Assembly (NCBI GenBank): GCA_015499985.1
Contig: JAAAUF010001221.1
Coordinates: 1-10,081, forward strand
Reading direction: 5' to 3'
Source of the DNA: Haplosporangium gracile
Taxonomy: Eukaryota; Mortierellomycota; Mortierellomycetes; Mortierellales; Mortierellaceae
Length of the DNA: 10,081 nt
A model generated the notes under the pieces. That model made no database searches. It saw only the letters and a program-made list of their open reading frames with translations, and had not been told where the DNA came from. Shown here piece by piece: positions 1 through 9,400 of the stretch. Position 1 is the stretch's first letter; the number at the start of each line of letters is the position of its first letter. A program made the translations under genes and the position numbers.

Positions 1-36
1 AGTACTCTTGCAAACATGGTGAATGCTGCGGGTTAC

Positions 37-2077
37 CTTGATACACTCCTTGTTAGCATGGAGGACGACGCCATAAAGATCCTTCTGGGCGTCTGTAAAC
101 TTGCCATTGACAGGCCACGTACGGGTAATATCACTTGCATATCCGTTAAGCTCTCCACCTGCGTCCATCAACAACAAGTCACCATCGTGCAGCGGTTGGT
201 CGTTATTGACATAGTGCATCGTCAAGGCGTTCGATCCTCCTGCAACTACAGGCACATAGGCCATCATCTGTGAGCCCCTCATCCTGCACTCATAGTCGAA
301 GCGAGCGTACACCTGGTGTTCCAGTCTTTGTGGGTTTGTGAACTTCATCGTCTATCAGCATCAAATTTCGCACAAGTTAACGCGTTAATAAACTATTGTA
401 GCAATGAACTCTTAATCTGTCCTGCGATGTAATCTCGTTGTATGAATTTAGTCGTTATGGCTACCTCGATAAAGGCCTTGCCACTGATTTCACCGGCTTG
501 ACGCATAATCTTGATCTCGGCTTCAGACTTGACGACACGCATCTCCTGGATCAGCGGCGAGAGTGACTTGGTGGTCGCCATGGCATCCGAATCTTTAGAC
601 AAGAACGGTTTAGAATCAAAAGCGAAAATAGTAGTAGTTGGTTTAGCACTGTCCCAACCGAACACCTTCTTCATCCTTGTCATCAGCGAAGCTGCAAAAA
701 TAAGAATATCCACGAAGAAACAAAAAATGTGTCAAATGTAAACAGCTGTGATAAAAAGAAAGAAATGGTACAGCGGGGACAATACGGTGTAGTTATTGAA
801 ACATACCTGGCTTATTGTGCAACTTCTTGGCAATGTCCATAGGCATGAACATCGACGGGCTTGGGTAGTCAAAGTACACGTTTTCGTGGCGACTGGCCAT
901 ATCAATGATCCTATACCTGAACAGATTGGCATCAATCGCCTATTACACAGTTACAGTGAAAATGAAGTGAGATATCAGAAAACTTTAGAGGCTCCAACTG
1001 AACTCGTCAGGCAAAAAAGGATCAACCATGCACTATGGAGTACATACCTCATCGGCCCCAAAGACCTCCTTGGCGGCTTCAATTCCTGTCCTCGCTCCCT
1101 CCCACATCTCAATATTGGCATTCTTGGGGGCTACAAACATGGTCATCTTGTATCCTTTTGGAGAATCATTCTTTTCTAAATTAACGTTCGATACATGAGC
1201 ACATGTCAAGAAAGAACAAGTAATGGGACAGATGGTGAGTTGTCGAAGAAAAGGTTGCGATAACGGTTCCATGGACTGCCGTTGCAATCCCAAGCATGTC
1301 CTGTCCTATCCTGTTCAGAGCATCTTACCAAGCACCAATGCTGAATCCGGCTCATTGAATCCTAAGATAGCGCACAGACACAAGAGGGAGGAATGATACG
1401 ATAAGTACGATAGAACCGATTCTTTGCTCTCTGTGCCATTCAAACATCCAACCCATGCTATATCCTCCATACCACACAAGTAGTAAAAGTCGGTATGTTG
1501 GTGGAATGGATAGCTATCAGAAAGAACCATTAAATCGCAGGTCAGCGTGTCTTTCAAAAGTAAAAAGTTCATCCAACTACATGTTTTCAATTACTGATGC
1601 ATGTGCCAAAGACAGTTGCTTGTCAATGCTTACAAGATATTGTTGGTCATGAACCGTGTGCGATGACTAGTCGAGATGACAATACTGCCCTTGGGCAAGC
1701 TCTGCATCAATAGTGTCCTCCTAAGCTCAAACTCCTGTGCACTCAATCCCGGGGTGACTAATTTCGAGTGAAAAAGCGAAAAAGTGGGGGGTACCAATTA
1801 GTTCCCCCACAGATCAACCTCTATTCCACCATGTCATAAACAATATCCTTACAACCTCAATAACAGCGTTAGCGTGACGAAGAAGAGAAAAAAACGTACT
1901 CTCGCCTTCCTTCATGAGATGGGGATGAGTCATCCAAGTCGGCTGACCATACTGAGCCGCCGCAACAGGGCCCCTTGCCCACTCCACTTTTGTCGAAGTC
2001 GAGAATCCTGCTGCAGCTGATTGACGGTAGAGTGATCCAGCAACTATCCTTGCTGCTGCAGATGTAGGTCTGATCAT
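37..2077 (-). CDS. ICP55: Mitochondrial Xaa-Pro aminopeptidase (Icp55/XPNPEP3-like, M24B), 3' end cut by window
   Basis: This metallopeptidase removes one N-terminal residue from imported mitochondrial proteins after presequence cleavage (family knowledge). Exons read on the minus strand are 2077-1900, 1757-1634, 1513-1473, 1361-1329, 1175-1048, 939-807, 691-465 and 351-37, all in phase, giving 393 residues so far. Residues 1-30 are Arg/Ser/Ala-rich like a mitochondrial presequence (SLYRQSAAAGFSTST). Residues 60-200 form the AMP_N domain, with TPGLSAQEFELRR, YPFHQHTDFYYLCGFNEPDS (102-121) and MWEGARTG. The M24 domain begins near 265 with VKSEAEIKIMRQAG. LLMDAGGE and SDITRTWP supply the first two metal ligands, D351 and D362, 11 apart as in the family; H334 lies 17 before D351, matching the substrate-binding His of E. 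coli AmpP. The remaining His and two Glu ligands lie outside the window. The last donor (GTAACC, 36-31) is inferred because the family match stops at KECIK. The start could be further upstream. Confidence 0.93.
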
Positions 2078-2487
2078 TGGGTGCCTGACGGCAGCCCTTG
2101 ACAGAGTCTGCCTGTTGCGACTGAAGAGTCGTCCCGCAAGTGTCCGTGTTGCCTATGGTGTTTGACATGCAACCGAGAAGAGATCAGCTAGGAAATAATT
2201 GTTCTCATGGTGCCTTTTCAGGGACTGTCCGATTATAATGTTGAATGTCGTCGGTCCTGTGCAGTGCGCTGCTGACTGTAAGTCGATGTAGCATTCAAGT
2301 TTACCATTTGTTGAGGTCGTGTGATGTTTAAAGAGAACAAAAAGGGTCAAAAAAGGAGATTTCACGAAAAAAGAGGGCGGGGATCCGTCCGTTGTTGACT
2401 GCTTTTGACAATATCACAAAAGTGGCGTTTGATCACTGAAGGGGTTGAACTGACTTCGTTTTTGCATGCGATCATACATGAAGCTAT
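2078..2487. other. Intergenic spacer: 3' flank of the gamma-SNAP gene and leader of the ICP55-like gene
   Basis: Both neighbours are on the minus strand, so this 410-bp gap must hold the end of one transcript and the promoter and leader of the other. I see no canonical AATAAA on the minus strand and no clear TATA box. Positions 2152-2078 stay open in frame with the ICP55-like start and encode an Arg-rich stretch. An acceptor-like ATAG sits just upstream of it at 2156-2153. A possible start codon lies at 2307-2305. Confidence 0.6.
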
Positions 2488-4626
2488 CTACAAAAGACCA
2501 TCGTCATCGTCATCCTGGTAGTAGTTGCGGCTTGGAGGAGCACCAGGCTGTGGCTGCTGCTGCTGTTGCTGTTGACGCGAAGGCGAAGGTGCCTGGCCGG
2601 GGTGCATCTGCGAAGGCTGCAAATGAGGCTGCTGCTGCTGGTAGGGCTGGTGAGGAGCTGGCGAGTTCGTAGACGACGCAGGCTTCTCAGTCAGTGCGCG
2701 CCAATCAGACTCACTCCTCTCATCAGAGTATGCTGGTGGGGCTAATGCAGGTGGGGAAATATCGTATCCTCCGCTCGACTGTTGCTGGTGGTGAGGAGTA
2801 AATTGCTGCTGAGAGGGGCGCGGTTGGTAGACGTCCTTTCGGTCGTACTGCTGTTGCTGTGGTTGGAATGGTGGCTGCTGCTGCTGCTGGTACTGTCCAG
2901 ATGGGTGTGGAGGCTGGCTGGGTCCTTGTTGATAGAATTGCTGCTGCTGGGGTGGCTGATTGGGCTCGACATATCCGCCACCCGAGACCAAGTCGTCCGA
3001 GATGACAATACTGCGGGCCAAGCGAGCAATCTCATTGTCTAAGAATCCAACATGCTGGCGTCCTGCAGCGTGGTTATAGTAGTTCTGGTCACGGTGTTCA
3101 AACGCGTCCAACATCTGATGGGCAACTGCTGATTCCTCCGACTTGACAAATCCGTCCACTCTGTATGAGCAGAACAAGAGGAGGAAGATATGAGTATTAC
3201 TGGCTGTAAACAACGTGTTTCCAACATCATTAGTGAATCGATTAAGCGAAAGAATCACTTACGAACAGTATGCCTGGAATCTCTTTCCGGCCTCGACTTC
3301 ATCTCCAGCAGCTAATTGAACGATAATGATGCTCAAAAGAGTCTTGTAGTATGCCATCTTGTTGGGAGTATTCTTCTGCACATTGCCCAAACGCTGCAAG
3401 ATCTCGGTCGCCTTCTCGAATCTATGTTGTTCAACAATTAACGCTAAAACATATTAGTACACAGTCGGTTGATTCAGAGTTCTCTCCAAAGTCCTCAACA
3501 GCACAAGCTGTGATCAAATAACATACCGCTTGTGTTTGACGAGCAAGGCGATGGTTCTCTTGAAGGTGTCGGTAGCATATCGAGCACGATCCTCGCCTTC
3601 GTAGATGTTGCAAGCTCCAATGTATAGTTCAATCGCCTGGTCAACCGAGATTGGTTCCATAGCTCTAACGGAGAGAAATAATATACGAATAAACAACGTC
3701 AGCCAGGTTTTAAAAATATTCTGTAAATAGCCATGTCTCGGTTGAAGTAGGATGAAAGGTGGCCACGTCCCGGTTAAAGTAGGATGAAAAGGAAGACATA
3801 CTTGGCACTTTTCTCCAGCATCTCTGCGGCACGGTCGGGTGTCATATTCTGCATAAAGAGTTCACTGGCGCGCCTGTACATGTCAGCAGCGCGTTCAGGC
3901 TGACCCAAGTTTTGCAGCGCGATGTTGCCTCCATTCTCTAATGCGCGTCCAGCCATAAAGTAGCTACAAAGTGGGAAATTAAGGAGACATGCAAGTCAGA
4001 GTCCGAAAGATAATGACAGTAATTGAATAGCATAAAAAGGAAAACATGCGCTGGATGATGTATGTACCTAGTGGCATGGATCATGGCGTCAGACGCCTTG
4101 ATAAAGGCCTGAACAGCCTGGTCATACGACTTTCCAGCCTTGAATGCTTGGCCTAATAGGATTTATAGCCAAAAGGAGGGTTGCCAAGATAGAACGAAGA
4201 AGCAAGAAGGAGGCATAGGTCTATTAATAAATGATGACGCTGGTGCGCATTTCTTCAAATGGGCAACATGGTTCGACAGTGCAGAAAAATAACAAGAAGG
4301 GAGAGGAGACAGGGGTGGTTGTGTATCTACCTGCTTTCTCGTAGTACTGTGCGGCAATGTCCCAGTCAGGCTTCTTGAACCAACTTTTCTCTGTGCTATT
4401 ATTGCAGGGAATATGGCAAGTGCGGTGTTCATGGTTGTTAGGTCAGTTAGGTCATTCGGTCATGGCATACTCAAAGAAAGGATGATGGCGAATAGCCCAA
4501 AGAGGCAAGGGAGGTGATAACGGTAAGGAAAGCGAGTAATCAGATGGAACAGAAGACGTACTTCTTGTCAGCTTCCTTCATATAGTCGATGGCGTCCTTG
4601 AGCCGTGCTTCCTCTGATGCGCCCAT
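2488..4626 (-). CDS. NAPG: Gamma-soluble NSF attachment protein (gamma-SNAP) with long Gln/Pro-rich C-terminal tail
   Basis: SNAP proteins bind assembled SNARE bundles and recruit the NSF/Sec18 ATPase to disassemble them after membrane fusion (family knowledge). Seven exons on the minus strand (4626-4562, 4395-4331, 4152-4068, 3963-3802, 3664-3527, 3421-3263, 3160-2488) join in phase to 448 residues. Residues 1-287 align by eye along the length of gamma-SNAP, about 312 residues in human: WFKKPDWDIAAQYYEKAGQ near 27, then TPR-like helical pairs such as ALQNLGQPERAADMYRRA and MTPDRAAEMLEKSAK, and finally FLDNEIARLARSIV near 264-277 before GGG. KKPDWD and the sequence around it favour gamma- over alpha-SNAP (Sec17). 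Residues 288-448 are low-complexity Gln/Pro with a PPAY motif and a DDDDDGLL end. The start ATG has A at -3 and follows an ACAACA leader. The tail is the unusual part. Confidence 0.93.
2535..2965 (-). repeat. CAG/CTG-rich low-complexity tract encoding polyglutamine
   Basis: Many short runs of CTG/TTG on the plus strand are CAG/CAA glutamine codons of the gamma-SNAP tail. The longest run encodes seven Gln, with others of four or five. Pure CAG runs are short and broken by CAA and Pro codons, so they are probably only modestly unstable. The tract lies wholly inside the last exon. Confidence 0.85.
3731..3794. repeat. Two tandem 32-bp imperfect repeats inside a gamma-SNAP intron
   Basis: Unit 1 is 3731-3762 and unit 2 is 3763-3794. 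Both contain CGGTTRAAGTAGGATGAAA, and I count 25 of 32 identical positions. The pair lies in the intron at 3665-3801, close to its 5' splice site on the minus strand. It is a simple local duplication and no function is evident. Confidence 0.75.
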
Positions 4627-5086
4627 TGTTGTTATGTGTCTTGAAGGTGATGGTGAGTCTGCTAGTGTGTTGGTGCGTGATGAAAGAAAAGCATAGGACA
4701 AAAAAGGGCTGCAGCCGAAATACGTGGAGGGAAGCGGTCGAGCAGTCACTCATGGCTGGCTGGGCGGAAATGTGCCTTTTCGAAGAAGGTGCAAGAAGGT
4801 TGGCTCTGAACAATACTCGACTGGCAGCAACGCCTCAAGGTTCAGCGAACAATATCGATATACTTGATAGTAGCCCATCTTTTACCGCCGGTATGTAAAG
4901 TCGTGAAGCACCCTTTAGACAAAAGTGATGATAAAAAGCGGTGTTACCAACTTCACCTTTATTCCTTGTAGCCAAACTGCTATTCCACGCGACAGAAAAT
5001 TTCGCCTCTGAATGGCTCTCTTTACATCTATTCAGACCTAGCGGCAGACAAACATCAATAACATGGAATGATGTCCTAGTATTGGC

Positions 5087-5132
5087 AAGTCATGACAAAG
5101 GATATATGTTAATATATACCCTCCCATGACTT
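5087..5132. repeat. 8-bp inverted repeat around an AT palindrome
   Basis: AAGTCATG at 5087-5094 is the exact reverse complement of CATGACTT at 5125-5132. The 30-nt interval between them contains a near-palindromic ATATATGTTAATATAT. It could form a hairpin or cruciform, or could be chance in AT-rich DNA. No gene role can be assigned. Confidence 0.4.
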
Positions 5133-5740
5133 CCGCGGCATCCCTTTATGAATACATCTACTTCCCTAATCCTGTTGCGCACCCACATAGTCAGACGTAA
5201 CATATCGGTGCTTCGCCCTGTGTCCTTTCTGAATGTTCCGAGTCGTACAAAAAAAACCATCTAGAACCGCGCCTTGTCCGACAGCTCGTCAGCAGCAACA
5301 CGCGAACAATACTTCTCTCTCTCTTTCATTCTCTTGTTTGCTTATACCTGTGAGAGAGTGAGAGCAGAACAACGACAAGCAATCACGACAGACTCACTCT
5401 ATTAAAAAATGGGTTAATCTCAACAACAAAAAGAGGCTTGATGGTAGATTTTTTACAGATGATGATAAACTTTAAAACACACAGCGACTTCACGCGTCGC
5501 CTTAGTACCCTAAAAACAAACAAAAAAATTATCCCGAAGTCAACATCGAAGAGTCATAAAGCATCGCTTTGAACGCTTGGCTGCCACAAGCTAGTTATCC
5601 CTGCAAGGCAATACACAAGCGGGAAAGGAAGACAGAAGATTAACTTTGTCTTACCGTACCCTCGAAGTTCTCCCTAGTTCGCATGAAATTTTCTTTGGGC
5701 AACCATAACCGATATTGAATGAGCAGTACGGCAATGCAGG

Positions 5741-5784
5741 CAGTGGCGAAGCAGAAATTAATCTCATGCTTTCTTTTGCCACTG
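5741..5784. repeat. Imperfect hairpin-forming inverted repeat
   Basis: CAGTGGC (5741-5747) pairs with GCCACTG (5778-5784), and inside it AAGCA (5749-5753) pairs with TGCTT (5767-5771). This leaves a 13-nt loop and an asymmetric internal bulge. It lies in the middle of the divergent intergenic region, well away from either start codon. It may be chance. Confidence 0.3.
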
Positions 5785-6040
5785 TATGCGGATCTCTTTT
5801 TTAGGCGAATAGCTCGGGGATGAGCATCGATTTCCCCTTTGCGCTGTCTGCTGTTTGGCGTTAAGTAATAAAAGACAAACAGACACTGCTAATAAGTCAG
5901 CCAGCATATTTGAGCCTCCATCATCTACCGCAACGCCCTGTCCCTCCATCCTTCGTAAGCTTTACTCCTTCGCACTCCAACTCACTTTTGCTTGGTACTA
6001 ACTTCTTTCTCTTCCAAAAGCTCTTATCTTGTGCGCCCAA

Positions 6041-6065
6041 CGACCGATATGTGAGTGATCGGTCG
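6041..6065. repeat. 8-bp perfect inverted repeat at the edge of the upstream direct repeat
   Basis: CGACCGAT (6041-6048) and ATCGGTCG (6058-6065) are exact reverse complements separated by 9 bp. The right arm overlaps the first bases of the direct repeat that flanks the large gene. It lies about 90 bp upstream of the TATA-like box, so it could be a binding site for a dimeric regulator. That is inference only. Confidence 0.45.
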
Positions 6066-6193
6066 ACTCTTGGCGTTTTCGGTCAACTCTTGGAATGGAA
6101 CGATCTATCACTCTAATTAAAATCAATACAGCAATGCCAGACGAGTAGAGAATATATATAGCCCATAGCATCCAAATAGCAGGACTCTTACCT
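6054..6193 (+). repeat. Upstream copy of a diverged direct repeat flanking the large unnamed gene
   Basis: Positions 6054-6084 match 9802-9832 without gaps at 25 of 31 positions (AGTGATCG...CTTGGC...CGGTC). About 107 bp from its start, 6161-6179 matches 9901-9919 at 15 of 19 positions (CCCAYAGCAYCYAAATAG); the equivalent offset downstream is 99 bp. Similarity fades near 6193. The copy also has a short internal duplication: CGGTCGACTCTTGG at 6060-6073 and CGGTCAACTCTTGG at 6080-6093. It includes the gene's TATA-like box. Confidence 0.6.
6152..6160 (+). promoter_or_regulatory. TATA-like box of the large unnamed gene
   Basis: GAATATATATAGCCC contains a TATATATA core about 265 bp before the ATG at 6424. 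The sequence turns pyrimidine-rich from about 6190 and contains no ATG up to the start codon. This fits initiation some 30-100 bp downstream of the box and an unstructured leader. The transcription start itself cannot be read from sequence. Confidence 0.5.
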
Positions 6194-6423
6194 CGTCTTT
6201 GTCTCGATCTTGAAATCATCTCTTCCTGCCCTCAACCTCTCTTGCCCTTGCTCCAACCTTCGTTTGTGAAACATCATTACCCTCTGCCTGCCCTTGTCTA
6301 GATTTCGACATCTCTCTTCTTTCATAACCCACCTCTCATTTTCTTTCCAATTCAAATTCCTCTTGGATTTCCTCCTCCTTCTCACAGACCAACATCTGCG
6401 CTGCGCTGCCTCAAGCACACACC

Positions 6424-9400
6424 ATGACCAAAAGCATGCCCGACACCCAACCCCGACAGTCCCTCAGAGCTCAATTCTCCTCTGAGGTCTTCACCGTTAA
6501 CGCTCGCCTCGACAAAAATAGCGGTGATTATGTAATCCTCTGGAAAGATATCCAGATGGGATTTCCATATGTACAGCATGTGTTGGACGGCTCCAACGTC
6601 GTGTCGTTGTTGACAGACGACAACTTTGAGGAGTATGTACTATGAGTATGCACTTGCTATTTCAAGTAGAGATGGTTCCAAACGATGTTAAACTAACATT
6701 CCGCTTCCCGTCTATCCCTCTTCGCTAACTCAGGCTTATCCCACCCCGGATCGCATACCACCCAGGCACAGTTCTCGAGGGTGTTATCTCAGACGTTCGC
6801 GGTAATCATAACCCGGACGTTCTGTCCCCAATCGGGACCCTTCTTTCGCCGCAAGCAGTCACTCCAGCGTTGGTGCCGTCATCTCCTCTCTCTGTCTCAG
6901 GCCTTTCTATCGATGGAAAGGATATTTCGACTCTCTCTTTGAACAACACCTCGGTTACGCAGAGCTCCTCAGATGATAGCGAGTCCGTCCTCAAGCCTGA
7001 TGACCTTTCGGACGCCGACTTTCTCGATATTGGTCAGTTTGCCTCGACCGACTTAACTGAGAGAAACAGAGCCACCCTCCTTCAGGTTCGTCAGCTCAAT
7101 GACTCGTATCTGGATGCCATCAAGTTGGGTCAGGTTTCGCAGGCGACTGATACCAAGAACACCATGAAAGGGCTGTTTGACACTGTTCTGTCCGAGCTGG
7201 ACAAGGGTAATGCTTTTCAGGACAAACTCCTCAAGATGCAGGAGTTGATGTTGGTAAAGCAACAGCAAGCGCTGGAAGCCCACGCCATCACTCAAAAGAA
7301 CATCCAAGCTGTCTTTACGCAGACCTACGAGCTGCACGAGTTCCCTATCCCCCGCCTCTTCATCGTGCTGCCGAATGTCTCCACCGACACGGGGAAGGTT
7401 ACCAAACTATTCTCGCATCAGTTTCGACTATTCTTTTTGTGTGAATGCGGTACTCACACAATGACCAAGGAGGGTGGTCTACCTCCACGCATCCATCTCG
7501 CAGATCATGAGGGCTACAATCTCGAGAAGCCCACCGAGTTTTTCGAAAAATACGGATCCTACCTCTTGACGATGATGCAAATGATCAAGTATGGTGTATC
7601 CGCCGCAGATGTCGTCGTTCCAAGTTGCGTCTCCGGCCCACTTAGCCCATTGGTGGACGAGTCGATTACGTTTCTCAATAGCCAAAAGGAGCTCACCGAT
7701 GCCAGCAAGGACTTTGCCATCTACGGCATGTCGGACCGACAAGTGATCCTTGAAGGCGCAGATCTGCGCAAGCTGAGCACTTATCTTAAGATCACAGACA
7801 AAGATAATGCTCTAGGCAACTTGTCCCGCATGGTGACACCCGAGGGTCACGTTAAATGGGTCTGCAGCAAGCATTACCGCCAGGGCTACCGCGAAGCAGG
7901 AACGGAGACTCTGCAGAACGTTGTCAAGGTCAATCGCGGTCATTACGAACAGGCGGCGAACGGCGGCGAACGGCGGCGACAAGATCAAGATCAAGCTGGA
8001 TTCTTCAATCCAGGCTCAGCAGTTCTACGGTGCTCTAGCCAAGGCCATCGTCGTGGAGGAGCTTGACGTCACGTTGGGCTGGGATGCAAGTATGGTCGAC
8101 CTCAAGACCTTTGTTCTTGCCCTCTCAAATACAACAGTGAACAAATTAACGATGAACGGAGGGTCCTTCAAGAATCCTACGCTTGATCTTGTCAACCGCG
8201 GTCGCCGCTTTGAGCCGCTTATGCAGCTATTGTTCAACGACCGTATCCAGTTCCTTCACTTTAAGGATTTCGACGACTTTTTCCATCATGTTGGCGATCC
8301 ACAAGTAGCCATGGCACCCAAGCTTCGCTATCTTTTGTTCTCCACCGGATCTGTTACCAAGGGCAAGAATTCACGGGAAGTTTTCGCCAAGGTCCTGAGG
8401 AGTGCTCCATCCTTGACAGAACTTCGATTGAGCTCGCAAACCCTATTTGAGTTTGCGCTCGGACAGGTCTCCAACAACTTAAGATTGACCACACTCGCCT
8501 GGAATGGAAATGGATTCTCCGCGGAAGCGCATTTTCGCGTAGGCTCTATCAAGGCTATGATGCTGAAGATCGAGAAGCTTGAGTGTCTCTCTTCGGATGG
8601 CCAGAGGTTTGCACTGAACGGTCAACTCTCAGGAGTGCGTATCGATCAGACGCCTCGTAAGGCAGACGAGGCCTTGTTACGCAGGATGGTTCAAAAAAAC
8701 CACGACTTGTCTGCTGTTATAATCCACAGTGATCACAGCCGCGCGGTTCCTCTGCTTGATCTGTTAGTATCGACCAGGGACGAGATTTTTTCCGCGAAAA
8801 AATCGTGTAACTTAACGATCATTACAGTTCAAGACATCAGACGAAAGAATGGTGAGCCGGCCCTTTACGAAACGAGCGTGAAGTATACTTCCGACACAAC
8901 AGGGGAGAGATCAGTATTGTCAGGACTCAATATGTCGGAGTCATCCAACGTTGATGCCATTGCTCTCGCGGACTACTTGAGATTGTATGGCAATACCATG
9001 GAGTATATCGTCGCCTCGAAAGCATTCACGTATCGCCACGCCGAGAGCTTGCGCAACGCTTCGAGTCCTTATCTGCAAGTTTTAAAACTGCACCCAAGTC
9101 TGCTCAGAGATACCTCGCTGGACGCCATTGACCGCTATATCGAGGGGAGCCAGGTGTTGAAGAAGCTAGCCTTTACCTCCGAGCTCATGGGGAATGAACG
9201 CCAAAGAGAGATTGCCGTGCGTCTTCTCAGCCGCCACTGTCAACAAGTTACTTCGACAACATTTATTGGCGAGGTCTCCAACCCATGGCTTTCACAACTG
9301 TCGCTAGTCTTACCGTCCAGGAGCAAGTTTCCAAGACTAGAGGAGCTCAACATTCTCCTGGCAGATGTTACCGCAAACGACTTGCAATGGATGGCGTCCA

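Larger units (their letters stand above)
4627..6423. other. 1.8-kb divergent intergenic region
   Basis: This separates the minus-strand gamma-SNAP start from the plus-strand start of the large unnamed gene, so it should hold both promoters. I found no convincing third gene, tRNA or other RNA gene. Open frames here are short with no recognisable protein. It does contain AT-rich stretches at about 5400-5530, a few inverted repeats (5087-5132, 5741-5784, 6041-6065), a TATA-like box near 6152 and a pyrimidine-rich leader from about 6190 to 6423. Confidence 0.7.

Noticed and set aside
1869..2365. Minus-strand open frames over the ICP55-like leader
   Set aside because: They are in other frames, contain no family match and are explained by the presequence-coding exon and its leader.
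2535..2965. CRISPR-like or mobile-element repeat array
   Set aside because: The repetition is trinucleotide coding sequence for Gln, not spaced identical repeats.
2742..3042. Long open frames on both strands opposite or overlapping the Gln-rich exon
   Set aside because: Repetitive CAG/CTG sequence keeps several frames open at once; the products (poly-Ser, poly-Leu) are shadows of the Gln/Pro tail.
4605..5129. Short plus-strand open frames just upstream of the gamma-SNAP start
   Set aside because: They overlap or run antisense to its leader and first exon, show no recognisable protein pattern and have no supporting context.
4627..6423. tRNA or other structured RNA gene in the large intergenic region
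   Set aside because: I found no B-box-like GGTTCRANNCC paired with a plausible cloverleaf; the hairpins seen are short and isolated.
6870..8066. Starting the large gene at the ATG at 6870
   Set aside because: The frame is open upstream to a good acceptor at 6733, and exon 1 (6424-6632) joins in phase with a conserved-looking N-terminal module.
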